Shown here piece by piece: positions 28,030 to 38,049 of a stretch of DNA of 64,000 nucleotides (within the stretch, counting starts at the first letter, position 1; every line of letters begins with the position of its first letter). The notes under the pieces are model-generated. The model had not been told where the DNA came from and searched no databases. It was given only the letters and a program-made list of their open reading frames with translations. The position numbers and the translations under genes were made by a program. This DNA is from CAIWHR01 sp963717695 (GTDB lineage Bacteria; Pseudomonadota; Gammaproteobacteria; Burkholderiales; Casimicrobiaceae), in the NCBI GenBank assembly GCA_963717695.1, contig CAVQWR010000006.1, positions 1 to 64,000 of the forward strand, written 5' to 3'.

Positions 28030-28800
28030 TCAGGCGCCCTGCGCCGCCTTCACCTGTTCGCTCGTCCGGCCGAACCGGCGCTCACGCCGGCGGTACCAGT
28101 CGATTGCGGCGTCGAACGCCGTCGCATCGAAATCCGGCCACAGCGCACCGGTGAAGTAGAGCTCGCTGTAGGCAAGCTGCCAGAGCAGAAAATTTGAAAT
28201 CCGCTGCTCGCCGCCGGTGCGGATGAAAAGATCGGGCTCGGGCGCATAGGCCATCGCGAGGAAGGGCTCGAGGGCCTCGGGCGCGAGCTCGCCTTGCGTC
28301 GTCGCGGCCTCCGGATGAAGCGCGAAGTAGCAGCGCGCCGCCTGAGCGATGTCCCAGCGGCCGCCGTAGTTCGCGGCCACCGTCAGTGTGAGGCGCGTGT
28401 TCTCCGTCGTGAGCGCCTCGCCCGCGGCGATCAGGTCGCGGATCCGCGGATCGAAGCGCGACGTGTCGCCAACGACCTTGAAGCGGATGCCGTTCTCGTG
28501 CAGCTTCGCGACCTCCTGCTCGAGCGCGCGCAGGAAGAGGTCCATCAGGATCGAAACCTCGTCGGCCGGCCGGCGCCAGTTCTCGCTCGAGAACGCGAAC
28601 AGCGTGAGATAGTCGATGCGGCGGGCGATGCAGGCGCGGACGATCGCGCGCACCGCCTCGACGCCCTTGCGATGGCCGGCGACGCGCGGCAGGTGGCGCT
28701 GCCGCGCCCAGCGGCCGTTGCCGTCCATGATGATCGCCACGTGGCGCGGCACTTCGCCGGTTGCCGGAATGTCGCGGGTCGAGCTCGTGAAGAGTGCCAT
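28030..28800 (-). CDS. uppS: Undecaprenyl diphosphate synthase
   Basis: Cis-prenyltransferase making the C55 carrier for peptidoglycan and O-antigen. 256 residues: IIMDGNGRWARQR (catalytic Asp), HRKGVEAVR, TLFAFSSENWRRP, LIRTGGEQRISNFLLWQ-type segment (reads LFIRTGGEQRISNFLLWQ) and ELYFTGALWPDF. The start at 28800 is chosen from the family N-terminus; an upstream continuation of the frame overlaps frr and is not coding. Confidence 0.94.
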   Translation of the reverse strand: MALFTSSTRDIPATGEVPRHVAIIMDGNGRWARQRHLPRVAGHRKGVEAVRAIVRACIARRIDYLTLFAFSSENWRRPADEVSILMDLFLRALEQEVAKLHENGIRFKVVGDTSRFDPRIRDLIAAGEALTTENTRLTLTVAANYGGRWDIAQAARCYFALHPEAATTQGELAPEALEPFLAMAYAPEPDLFIRTGGEQRISNFLLWQLAYSELYFTGALWPDFDATAFDAAIDWYRRRERRFGRTSEQVKAAQGA

Positions 28801-28874
28801 GGGTGCCGGGTCGGATCGGGGCCGCAGTGCGACAGCCCGCGCGGTCGCCGCGAGGCGCCGGCGCGGGCCGCGGG

Positions 28875-29432
28875 TCAGACTGCCATCAGGTCCGTTTCCT
28901 TGGTCGCCAGCAGCTTGTCGATGTCGGCGATGAACCGGTCGGTGAGCTTCTGCACGTCGGTCTGCGCATGGCGCTCCTCGTCCTCGGCCACGGCGTGGTC
29001 CTTCAGAAGCTTCTTCAGGTGCTCGTTCGCGTCGCGGCGGATGTTGCGCACGGCGATGCGCGCGTTCTCCGCCTCGTGCCGCACCACCTTGATGAGATCG
29101 CGGCGGCGCTCCTCGGTCAGCGCGGGCATCGGCACGCGGATGAGATCGCCCGAGGTCACCGGGTTCAGCCCGAGATCGGAGTCGCGGATGGCCTTCTCGA
29201 TGACGGGGATCATCTTCTTTTCCCAGGGCTGCACGCCGATCGTGCGCGCGTCGGCGAGCGTCAGGTTCGCGCACTGCGCGATCGGCATCGGCGTGCCGTA
29301 GTAGTCGACCTGGATGTGGTCGAGCAGCCCGGTGTGCGCGCGCCCCGTCCGGACCTTGCCGAGGTCGTGCTTCAGCGTCTCGACCGACTTCATCATTTTC
29401 TGTTCGGCTGATTTCTTGATGTCAGCAATCAT
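28875..29432 (-). CDS. frr: Ribosome recycling factor
   Basis: Splits post-termination ribosomes with EF-G. 185 residues, exactly the family length: MIADIKKSAEQKM, KVRTGRAHTGLLDHIQVDYY, NPVTSGDLIRVPMPALTEERR and the final helix QKLTDRFIADIDKLLATKE. It follows pyrH by 34 bp. Confidence 0.96.
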   Translation of the reverse strand: MIADIKKSAEQKMMKSVETLKHDLGKVRTGRAHTGLLDHIQVDYYGTPMPIAQCANLTLADARTIGVQPWEKKMIPVIEKAIRDSDLGLNPVTSGDLIRVPMPALTEERRRDLIKVVRHEAENARIAVRNIRRDANEHLKKLLKDHAVAEDEERHAQTDVQKLTDRFIADIDKLLATKETDLMAV

Positions 29433-29466
29433 GTTCGCTCCGCAGATGTGGCGGCCGGTCCGTGCC

Positions 29467-30246
29467 TCAGCAGTGGACCAGCGTGCCTTCGTCCTCGCCC
29501 AGCACCGCCCGCTTCAGCGCACCGGGAACGAAGATCGAGAATACCTTCAGCAGCATGTTCTGGTCACGGCACAGCGCCAGCGCCGTCGCGTCCATGACCT
29601 TGAGATTCTTCACGATCGCCTCGTCGAACGTGAGATCGGCATAGCGGCGCGCCGTGGGGTCCTTCTTCGGGTCCGACGTGTAGACGCCGTCGACCTTGGT
29701 CGCCTTCAGCACGATGTCGACGCCCATCTCGCGGCCGCGCAGCGCCGCCGCGGTGTCCGTCGTGAAGAACGGATTGCCGGTACCCGCGGCGAAGATGACG
29801 ACCTTGCGCTCCTCGAGGTGGCGCAGCGCCCGGCCGCGGATGTAGGGCTCCGCGACCTGGTCGATCCGCAGCGCCGACTGCACGCGCGCATCGACGCCCG
29901 CGCGGCGCAGCGCGTCCTGCAGCGCGAGCGCGTTCATCAGCGTCGCCAGCATGCCCATGTAGTCGGCGGTGGCCCGGTCCATCCCCGCCGCCCCCGGTGC
30001 CACGCCGCGAAAGATGTTGCCGCCGCCGATGACCACCGCGATCTCGACGCCGAGCCTTGCGATCTCCGAGATCTCGGCGACGATGCGGTCGATGGTCTCG
30101 CGGTTGATTCCGTAGGCGTCGTCACCCATCAGCGCCTCGCCGGATAGCTTCAGCAGGATCCGTCGGTAGGCCGGCGTCGCCGTGGCGGCAACCGGGGCCC
30201 CGGCGACGGCGATCGGAGTGACGGCTGCAGCCTGCGGCGGGTTCAT
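29467..30246 (-). CDS. pyrH: UMP kinase with N-terminal extension
   Basis: Phosphorylates UMP to UDP. Core motifs: RILLKLSGEALMG, VVIGGGNIFRG, DYMGMLATLMNALAL, GTGNPFFTTDTAAALR and KVDGVYTSDPKKDP. At 259 residues it is ~20-25 longer than usual, owing to an Ala/Pro/Thr-rich N-terminus (AAAVTPIAVAGAPVAATATP) before the core. GGAGG 8 bases before the ATG at 30246 supports the long form, and no internal ATG/GTG precedes the core. Confidence 0.93.
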   Translation of the reverse strand: MNPPQAAAVTPIAVAGAPVAATATPAYRRILLKLSGEALMGDDAYGINRETIDRIVAEISEIARLGVEIAVVIGGGNIFRGVAPGAAGMDRATADYMGMLATLMNALALQDALRRAGVDARVQSALRIDQVAEPYIRGRALRHLEERKVVIFAAGTGNPFFTTDTAAALRGREMGVDIVLKATKVDGVYTSDPKKDPTARRYADLTFDEAIVKNLKVMDATALALCRDQNMLLKVFSIFVPGALKRAVLGEDEGTLVHC

Positions 30247-30285
30247 GGTCGTGGCCTCCGATGGGTACGTGACGGGCGGGACGGG

Positions 30286-31191
30286 TCAGTGGTGCGTCGC
30301 GGGGGCTTCCGGTCCCTTGGTCATCGCCGCGACTTCGGCCGCAAAATCGTCTTTCTTCTTCTCGATGCCCTCTCCGACCACGAAGAGCACGAATCCGTTC
30401 ACCGTCGCGCCCTGCGCCTTGAGGAGCGCCGCGACCGTTTCCTTGCCGTCCCCCTTGACGAAGGGCTGCGCGAGGAGCGTCACCTCGGCGAGATACTTGG
30501 CCACTGCGCCGTCGACCATCTTCTCGACGATGTTGGCGGGCTTGCCCGATTCGGCCGCGCGGGCCGCCGCGATCTCGCGCTCGTGCGCGACCACGTCGGC
30601 GGGCACGCCGTCGCGATCGACCGCGACCGGCTTGCTCGCCGCCACGTGCATCGCGAGGTCCTTGCCGAGCGTCTCGCCGCCGCCGGTCAGGTCGACCAGC
30701 ACGCCGATCCTCGTCCCATGCACGTACGACGCAATGCGGCCCTTCGCCTCGCGCCGGGCGAAGCGGCGCACCGACATGTTCTCGCCGATCTTCTGCACGA
30801 GCGCGACGCGGCGCGCCTCGACGGTCTCGCCCGAGGCGAGCTTGCAGCCTGCGAGCGCAGCGACGTCGGCGGGGGCGTCGCGGACGACGGCCTGCGCGAT
30901 CTCGGCGGCAAACGCGCGGAAATCGTCGTTCTTGGCGACGAAGTCGGTTTCGCAATTGACTTCGACCATCGCCGCGACCTTCGCATCCGGCGCGACCGAG
31001 AGTCCGATCACGCCTTCGGCGGCGATGCGGCCGGCGGCTTTCGACGCCTTGGCCCCGCTCTTCACGCGCAGCAGATCCTCCGCCTTGGCGAGGTCGCCCG
31101 CGGTCTCGGTCAACGCCTTCTTGCACTCCATCATGCCCAGCCCGGTACGCTGGCGCAGTTCCATCACCATGCTTGCGGAGATATCCGCCAT
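30286..31191 (-). CDS. tsf: Elongation factor Ts
   Basis: Nucleotide exchange factor for EF-Tu. 301 residues: RQRTGLGMMECKKALTE, VEVNCETDFVAKND and the dimerisation/C-terminal segments (GKPANIVEKMVDG, LLAQPFVK). It follows rpsB after a strong hairpin-T element at 31270-31292. Confidence 0.95.
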   Translation of the reverse strand: MADISASMVMELRQRTGLGMMECKKALTETAGDLAKAEDLLRVKSGAKASKAAGRIAAEGVIGLSVAPDAKVAAMVEVNCETDFVAKNDDFRAFAAEIAQAVVRDAPADVAALAGCKLASGETVEARRVALVQKIGENMSVRRFARREAKGRIASYVHGTRIGVLVDLTGGGETLGKDLAMHVAASKPVAVDRDGVPADVVAHEREIAAARAAESGKPANIVEKMVDGAVAKYLAEVTLLAQPFVKGDGKETVAALLKAQGATVNGFVLFVVGEGIEKKKDDFAAEVAAMTKGPEAPATHH

Positions 31192-31269
31192 TGCCTGCTC
31201 CGTGTCTTCGCTGTTGCGATTGTGCGGGACCGCGGTGCGCCCTTGCGGGCGGCGTGCCGGATCCCGGTC

Positions 31270-31292
31270 AAAAAAAGGGGGCCGCGGCCCCC
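31270..31292 (-). terminator. Intercistronic hairpin/attenuator between rpsB and tsf
   Basis: On the minus strand a 16-base GC-only palindrome, GGGGGCCGCGGCCCCC (31292-31277), is followed by seven T residues (31276-31270). It has the form of an intrinsic terminator inside an operon, so it probably attenuates transcription into tsf. Confidence 0.8.
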
Positions 31293-31305
31293 GGAATCAG
31301 GTGCT

Positions 31306-32049
31306 TCAGGTCGGCGCAGCCTCGGAGACCTCGACGAACTCCTCGCCCGCCTCCACGATCTCCTGGATCACCTGGCTGCGGCCCTCGAGGATCGCGTCGG
31401 CCGCGCCCCGCGCATAGAGGCGGATCGCCCGGCTCGAATCGTCGTTGCCCGGGATCACGTGCGCGATGCCGATCGGCGAATGGTTGGTGTCGACGACGGC
31501 GACGATCGGGATGCCGAGCTTCATCGCCTCGGTCACCGCGATCTTGTGGTAGCCGACGTCGATGACGAACAGCGCGTCCGGCAGGCCGTTCATGTCCTTG
31601 ATGCCGCCGAGGCTCTTCGACAGCTTCTCCATCTCGCGCTGCATTGTCAGCGCCTCGCGCTTGTTCATCCGCTCGAAGGTGCCGTCGTCGCGCATCGCTT
31701 CAAGGTCCTTCAGGCGCTTGATCGAGCCCTTGACGGTCTTGAAGTTGGTGAGCATGCCGCCCAGCCAGCGCGCGTCGACGTACGGCATCGAGCAGCGGCG
31801 TGCTTCCTCGGCGACGATGTCGCGCGCCTGGCGCTTGGTGCCGACGAACAGCACGGTGCCCTTGTTGGAGGCGAGCTTGCCCAGGTACTTCATCGCCTCC
31901 TGGTAGAGCTGCATCGTCTTTTCGAGATTGACGATGTGGATCTTGTTGCGCTGGCCGAAGATGAACTCGGCCATCTTCGGATTCCAGTACCGGGTCTGGT
32001 GGCCGAAGTGGACTCCGGCTTCCAGCATCTGACGCATCGTGACTGACAT
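31306..32049 (-). CDS. rpsB: 30S ribosomal protein S2
   Basis: 247 residues: MRQMLEAGVHFGHQTRYWNP, IFGQRNKIHIVNLEKT, VDARWLGGMLTNFKTVK, ALFVIDVGYHKIAVTEA and VDTNHSPIGIAHVIPGNDD. The start at 32049 has AGGAGA 6-9 bases upstream. It is the first gene of the long minus-strand operon and has its own strong promoter and a ~193 nt leader. Confidence 0.97.
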   Translation of the reverse strand: MSVTMRQMLEAGVHFGHQTRYWNPKMAEFIFGQRNKIHIVNLEKTMQLYQEAMKYLGKLASNKGTVLFVGTKRQARDIVAEEARRCSMPYVDARWLGGMLTNFKTVKGSIKRLKDLEAMRDDGTFERMNKREALTMQREMEKLSKSLGGIKDMNGLPDALFVIDVGYHKIAVTEAMKLGIPIVAVVDTNHSPIGIAHVIPGNDDSSRAIRLYARGAADAILEGRSQVIQEIVEAGEEFVEVSEAAPT

Positions 32050-32248
32050 TGACTTCTCCTGACAGGGTTGGACCACGACCCGCTCGTAGGCTCGATCGCT
32101 CGCCTTTGCGCGAGGATTCGGGCACCCTGAGGTGCGCGGGTCTGCGAATTGTCCGAAGCGGGCGGTCGCACCCGGCGCGCGGTTGACCAATTGCGCGCCG
32201 AACCCCTTGAAATGCCGGGATAACCGTCCCAAGTCGGACTAACATGAA
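32050..32248 (-). promoter_or_regulatory. Long 5' leader of rpsB
   Basis: From the promoter at 32249-32277, transcription should begin near 32242, giving ~193 untranslated bases before rpsB. This is long for an mRNA with a normal ribosome site and is where S2 autoregulatory leaders occur in other proteobacteria. I see G/C-rich inverted segments (for example CCGGCGCGCGG and GCGCGCCG near 32172-32200) but have not proved a conserved fold. Confidence 0.45.
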
Positions 32249-32277
32249 ATTATAGCATTTCCGCCTCGGCGGGCCAA
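32249..32277 (-). promoter_or_regulatory. Strong sigma-70 promoter of the rpsB operon
   Basis: Minus strand: -35 TTGGCC (32277-32272), a 17-base spacer, then a perfect -10 TATAAT (32254-32249). Confidence 0.8.
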
Positions 32278-32382
32278 TGACGGGCCTTTCCGGCCCCGTT
32301 GAGCCAGAATCGAGGCTTCGCGGCGCTGCCACCGCCCCCGCACGGCTTTTAGGTATCCACTTTCCGCCATCATGCCCGCGTC

Positions 32383-33395
32383 ATGAGCCCGCCGCCCTCC
32401 GCCGAACCGACCACCGCCCTGCGCGCCGCGCGGGACGCCGCCGTCGTCTGCGACCTCGGCGCCCTCTCGGTGATCGCGATCGAGGGACCCGACGCCACCT
32501 CGTTCCTGCAGGGTCAGCTGTCCAGCGACGTCAATGGGCTCGCCGACGACCGCTGCCAGCTCTCGAGCCACAATTCGCCCAAGGGCCGGATGCTCGCCAA
32601 TTTCGTGCTCTGGCGGCAGCCTGGGCCGCGCTATTTCGCGCTCCTGCCCGCGGACGTCGCCGAATACGAGCGCAAGCGGCTCGGGATGTACGTGCTGCGA
32701 GCGAAGGTGACGCTGCGCGACGCCAGTGCCGACACCGCGCGTCTCGGGATCGGCGGCCCGGGAGCGGACGCCGCGCTGCGCGCCGCGCTGGGCGTGGCGC
32801 CGCCGGTGTTCGGCGTCGCGCGCACGGACGCCGCCACCATTCTCGGATTGCCCGGGGCGCGCTATTGCGTGATCGCGCCGCCGGAGCGCGCGGCAGCGGT
32901 GCGCGACCTGCTGGAGTCCCGCGCAGAAGCCGCGCCTTTCTCCGCATGGCAATGGCTGACGATCCGTGCCGGCGTTCCCGTCGTCACCGGGGCGACACAG
33001 GATCTCTTCGTCGCCCAGATGGCGAATCTCGACGTCCTGGGCGGCATCGATTTCAGGAAGGGCTGCTACACGGGCCAGGAGATCATCGCGCGCATGCAGT
33101 ACCTCGGGCGGCTCAAGGAGCGTCTGTTCGTCTTTCATGCGGACACCGATGCGGTCGTGCCAGGCGCCCGGCTTTTCAGCAGCGCGTTTCCCGGCCAGCC
33201 GTGCGGCACGGTCGTCAATGCCGCACCGGCGCCCGACGGCGGTTGCGACCTGACGGCCGTGCTGCAGCTTGCGGCTGCGGAGTCCGGCGACGTTCGGCTC
33301 GACGCCGGCGACGGCCGTTTGCTGACCGGCTGCCGCTGCCCTATGCGCTGCCGGCGCCGGCAGCACACCCGGCCCGGCCCGTCGAGCCGCGCTAG
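32383..33395 (+). CDS. ygfZ: YgfZ/CAF17-like folate-binding protein (one frameshift)
   Basis: Tetrahydrofolate-binding protein that helps Fe-S enzyme maturation and repair. The signature KGCYTGQEIIARMQYLGRLK is present, with GQLSSDVNGLADDRCQLSS and SPKGRMLANF near the N-terminus. As written, the frame runs straight into the next gene, making a false 603-residue fusion. Adding one base near 33325 restores LLTRLPLPYALPAP with a TAG stop at 33393-33395. Corrected length ~337 residues, normal. Confidence 0.85.
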
Positions 33396-33411
33396 CGCCC
33401 CGGCGCACGCG

Positions 33412-34194
33412 ATGTGCCTCGCGATCGTCGCGCTCGACGCGCATCCGCGCTTTGCACTGGTCGTCGCGGCCAACCGCGACGAGCATCACGCGCGGCCCGC
33501 GGCACCGGCGCGCTGGTGGGACGAGGGCTGGCTGGGCGGACGCGACCTTCAGGCCGGCGGCACGTGGCTCGGGGTGACGCGGGCCGGACGCTTCGCCTTC
33601 GTCACCAACGTGCGCGAGCCGGGGCGGCGCGACGTGGCAGCGCCCTCGCGCGGCATGCTCGTCACGCAGGCGCTCGACGTGCGCACCTCGCCGCAGGCGG
33701 CAGTGCAGCGCGCGCGGGACGAAGGCGTTGCATTCAACGGCTTCAACCTGATCGCGGGCGATGCCAACACGGTCAGCTGGGGCTCGAATCGCGCAATGGA
33801 GTCGGTGACGCTCGGAGCCGGCGTGCACGGGCTCTCGAACGCGGCGCTCGACACCGCGTGGCCGAAGGTGACGCGCAGCCGCGCCGCCGTCCGGGGCTGG
33901 TGCGAGAGCGGAAGCGACGACACCGAAGCGCTGCTCGCGATCCTCGGCGATCGGACGCTGGCCGCGGACGCGGAACTGCCGCAGACCGGCGTGCCGCTCG
34001 AATGGGAGCGGCTCCTGTCCGCACCGTTCATCGTCAGTGCCGAGCGCGGCTATGGCACGCGCTGCTCGACGCTGCTGTGGATCGATCGTGCCGGCGGCGC
34101 GCGCTTCGTCGAGCGCTCGTTCGATCCCGACGGGCGCGCGACCGGCACCGTCGACCTGCGCTTCACGGTCGACCCCGGCGTTCAGCGCGGATAG
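33412..34194 (+). CDS. NRDE/TANGO2-family protein
   Basis: 260 residues beginning MCLAIVALDAHP with the defining VVAANRDEHHARPAAPARWW motif; also AGGTWLGVTRAGRFAFVTNV, GFNLIAGD, GLSNAALDTAWPKV and ERGYGTRCSTLL. An N-terminal Cys after Met is typical and suggests an Ntn-hydrolase-like fold. Biochemical role unsettled; eukaryotic TANGO2 is linked to haem or lipid handling. It starts 16 bp after the corrected ygfZ stop. Its 3' end overlaps the convergent ldcA by 13 bp. Confidence 0.87.
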   Translation: MCLAIVALDAHPRFALVVAANRDEHHARPAAPARWWDEGWLGGRDLQAGGTWLGVTRAGRFAFVTNVREPGRRDVAAPSRGMLVTQALDVRTSPQAAVQRARDEGVAFNGFNLIAGDANTVSWGSNRAMESVTLGAGVHGLSNAALDTAWPKVTRSRAAVRGWCESGSDDTEALLAILGDRTLAADAELPQTGVPLEWERLLSAPFIVSAERGYGTRCSTLLWIDRAGGARFVERSFDPDGRATGTVDLRFTVDPGVQRG

Positions 34195-35078
34195 TCGGAG
34201 AGCCCGATGCGCGCGGCGCCGTCGCGCACGCGCAGCGCGCAGTGCCCGCCCACCGGCAGCGTCAGCTTGTCGCGGCAGTGCCCGAACGGCAGTCCGGTGA
34301 GGATCGGGACGCCGAAGTGCGCGCGGGCCTGCGCGACCATCGCCGCCTCGTCGTAGCCGTTGTCGTTGCTCGCGAGTTCGTAGTTGTTGCAGACGCCGAA
34401 GAGGATCGCCTTCTGCCGCGCCAGCACGCCGGCGAAATGCAGCTGGTAGAGCATCCGCTCGATCTGGTAGGGGTGCTCGTTGGTTTCCTCGAGGAACAGG
34501 ATGCCGCCGTCGATGCGCGGAAAGTGGCGCGTCCCCGCGAGATGCGCGACCAGCGCGAGATTGCCGCCCCACAGCGTGCCCTCGACGTCAAGGTCGGGAC
34601 CGTCGAGCGTGCACGTCACGTCGCGGCGTCCGGCGTCGAGCAGCGCAAAGCAGTTCTCGACCGTGAACGCGGAGACCTTGTCGCCGCCGAAATCGTACGC
34701 GGCCATCGGGCCCGCGAAGGTCTTCATTCCGGCATGCGCCAGCGCCGCGAGCTGGAAGGCGGTGAAATCGCTGTGGCCGATCCAGCGCTTGCCCGCTGCC
34801 GCGAGCGCGCGAAAATCGAGTGCGTCGAGGAGACGCGACCAGCCGTACCCGCCGCGCGCGGCCATCACGATCTCGACGTCCGGCGCGGCGGCCATCCGCT
34901 GCACCGCCGCACGGCGCTCGTCATCCGTGCCCGCAAAGCGCTGGAAGCGCGCGGTGCACGACGGATCGACGACGACCCGATGGCCCATCGCTTCGAGGCG
35001 CGCGACCGCGCGCTCGATCGATGCCGGATCGACGACGTGGCCCGCCGGGGCGTAGAGGCCGATGCAATAGGCGCGCAT
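34182..35078 (-). CDS. ldcA: LD-carboxypeptidase (peptidase S66)
   Basis: Cytoplasmic serine peptidase that trims the terminal D-Ala from recycled murein tetrapeptides. 298 residues: nucleophile Ser in WIGHSDFTAFQ, GTLWGGNLALVAHL (Glu region), FLEETNEHPYQIERML, and the C-terminal His in LTGLPFGHCRDKLTLPVG. MRAYCIGLYAPAG at 35078 is the family-like start; a longer frame to 35135 lies inside tadA. Last gene of the guaB operon. Confidence 0.88.
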   Translation of the reverse strand: MRAYCIGLYAPAGHVVDPASIERAVARLEAMGHRVVVDPSCTARFQRFAGTDDERRAAVQRMAAAPDVEIVMAARGGYGWSRLLDALDFRALAAAGKRWIGHSDFTAFQLAALAHAGMKTFAGPMAAYDFGGDKVSAFTVENCFALLDAGRRDVTCTLDGPDLDVEGTLWGGNLALVAHLAGTRHFPRIDGGILFLEETNEHPYQIERMLYQLHFAGVLARQKAILFGVCNNYELASNDNGYDEAAMVAQARAHFGVPILTGLPFGHCRDKLTLPVGGHCALRVRDGAARIGLSDYPR

Positions 35079-35092
35079 GAAAGTGGGCGCGC

Positions 35093-35602
35093 TCAGCGCC
35101 GCGCGGCGAAGAATCCGGAAAGGAGCGCGCCGCACTCAGCCGCGGCGACGCCGCCCTTCACGCTCGCATGATGATTGAGCCGTGGCTCCGCGGGAAGGTC
35201 GATCACCGAGCCGCAGGCGCCGGTCTTCGGGTCAGAGGCACCGTAGACGATCCGGGACACGCGCGCGTGCAGGCACGCGCCGACGCACATCGCGCATGGC
35301 TCCAGCGTCACGTACAGCGCGCATCCGGGCAGACGGTAATTGCCGAGTCGGCGCGCCGCGTCGCGCAGCGCGTTGATCTCCGCATGCGCGGTCGGATCGT
35401 CGTGTGCGATCGGGGCGTTGCCGCCGCGGCCGACGACGACGCCGTCCTTGACGACGATCGCGCCGACCGGTACTTCCCCGCGCGCACCGGCGTCGCGGGC
35501 GAGTGCGAGCGCCTCCTGCATCCAGCGCGCATCGTCCTGGTCGCGCGTGGCGAGACCGGCCGCGTACGCTTCCGCGGGCACGCGCGCGTCAGCGGCCGCC
35601 AT
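35093..35602 (-). CDS. tadA: tRNA-specific adenosine deaminase
   Basis: Converts A34 to inosine in tRNA-Arg(ACG). Zinc site motifs HAEINALRDAA and LEPCAMCVGACLHARV, then VYGASDPKTGACGS and NHHASVKGGV. 169 residues. The start overlaps the Rid gene by 14 bases; the N-terminal ~25 residues are Ala-rich and less family-like, so the true start could be internal. Confidence 0.92.
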   Translation of the reverse strand: MAAADARVPAEAYAAGLATRDQDDARWMQEALALARDAGARGEVPVGAIVVKDGVVVGRGGNAPIAHDDPTAHAEINALRDAARRLGNYRLPGCALYVTLEPCAMCVGACLHARVSRIVYGASDPKTGACGSVIDLPAEPRLNHHASVKGGVAAAECGALLSGFFAARR

Positions 35603-36002
35603 CGCCGACCGGGGCCGCGATGGCGGCGTCCGCCTCGATTTCCACGAGCATCGCGGGATCGATCAGTCGTTTCACCTCGACCATCGTCGCCGCGGGGCGC
35701 ACGGCGCCGAACATTTCGGCATGCGCACGGCCGACGGCTTCCCAGTGTCCGATGTCGGTCACGTAGATCCGCGTGCGGACGACGTCGGCGGGTGTGGCGC
35801 CGGCCTGTGCGAGCGCCGCGGCGATGTTCGAAAGCGCCTGTTTCGCCTGTGCGTAGGCGTCTCCGATGCCGACGAGCGTGCCATCGGCCGCGGTTGCCGT
35901 CGTGCCGGAAACCCAGACCTGCTGTCCCACCTTCACGGCGCGCGAGTAGCCAACGCGCGGCTCCCACGGCGTGCCGCTCGCGAAGTTCTCACGCGCGGTC
36001 AT
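35589..36002 (-). CDS. Rid-family (YjgF/YER057c) protein lacking the catalytic Arg
   Basis: 137 residues: GTPWEPRVGYSRAVKVG, VWVSGTTATAADG, QALSNIAAALAQAGATPADV and RTRIYVTDIGHWEAV. RidA proper has a PARS.VEV segment whose Arg binds imine substrates; here it reads PAATMVEV, so that Arg is absent, as in the Rid4-7 subgroups. Function is therefore probably not 2-aminoacrylate deamination. ATG at 36002 overlaps the upstream stop (ATGA). Confidence 0.85.
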   Translation of the reverse strand: MTARENFASGTPWEPRVGYSRAVKVGQQVWVSGTTATAADGTLVGIGDAYAQAKQALSNIAAALAQAGATPADVVRTRIYVTDIGHWEAVGRAHAEMFGAVRPAATMVEVKRLIDPAMLVEIEADAAIAAPVGDGGR

Positions 36003-36451
36003 TGCGGGGTCCCGCCCTGTGTTGCGGTCCAGCGCGCCTTGCGTTCGGCGCGCGCCTTCACGTCGGCCGTGCACGCGTCGCGCGCGACGCTGTCGAGGTC
36101 GACGTTGCGCAGGCCGTCCACGGCGGCGGCAAACGCCTGCGGCGCGGCCGCACGCACGTAACGCCGCCCGAATCCGTCGCGCTCGAAGAGCCCGCAGTCG
36201 ACGAGCCAGCGCCGCAGCTCCACATGATCGGTGGCGAGCATCGCGCCCGCCTGGGCCAGAAAGGCTTTCAATTGCTCGTTGACCTCGACTTCGGAGTATT
36301 CGTGCCCCGGAGCCAGGCCTTGCGCCGCGGCGGCCATCACGACGACGAAGTCCGCGTAGCGCTGGCTGTGCAGGATGCCCGGGAGGAGTCCGCGCTTGAC
36401 GGCCAGCCGGCGAAAGGCAGTCAGCGCCAGTGCTTCGGCGGTCGCGTTCAC
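35999..36451 (-). CDS. DUF2087-family protein
   Basis: 150 residues. The DUF2087 core is visible: HEYSEVEVNEQLKAFLAQ, TDHVELRRWLVDCGLFERD then GRRYVRA, a winged-helix-like segment that may bind nucleic acid. The N-terminal ~50 residues resemble a small helical regulator domain. Role unknown. It follows guaA by 7 bp and overlaps the Rid gene by 4 bp, so it is co-expressed with purine genes. Confidence 0.75.
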   Translation of the reverse strand: MNATAEALALTAFRRLAVKRGLLPGILHSQRYADFVVVMAAAAQGLAPGHEYSEVEVNEQLKAFLAQAGAMLATDHVELRRWLVDCGLFERDGFGRRYVRAAAPQAFAAAVDGLRNVDLDSVARDACTADVKARAERKARWTATQGGTPQ

Positions 36452-36458
36452 GATCCGG

Positions 36459-38039
<1,581 letters not shown>

Positions 38040-38049
38040 GGGCCTGCCG

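Noticed and set aside
32239..34572. 777-codon minus-strand frame opposite ygfZ and the TANGO2-like gene
   Set aside because: Composition is typical antisense; the plus-strand genes carry clear family signatures.
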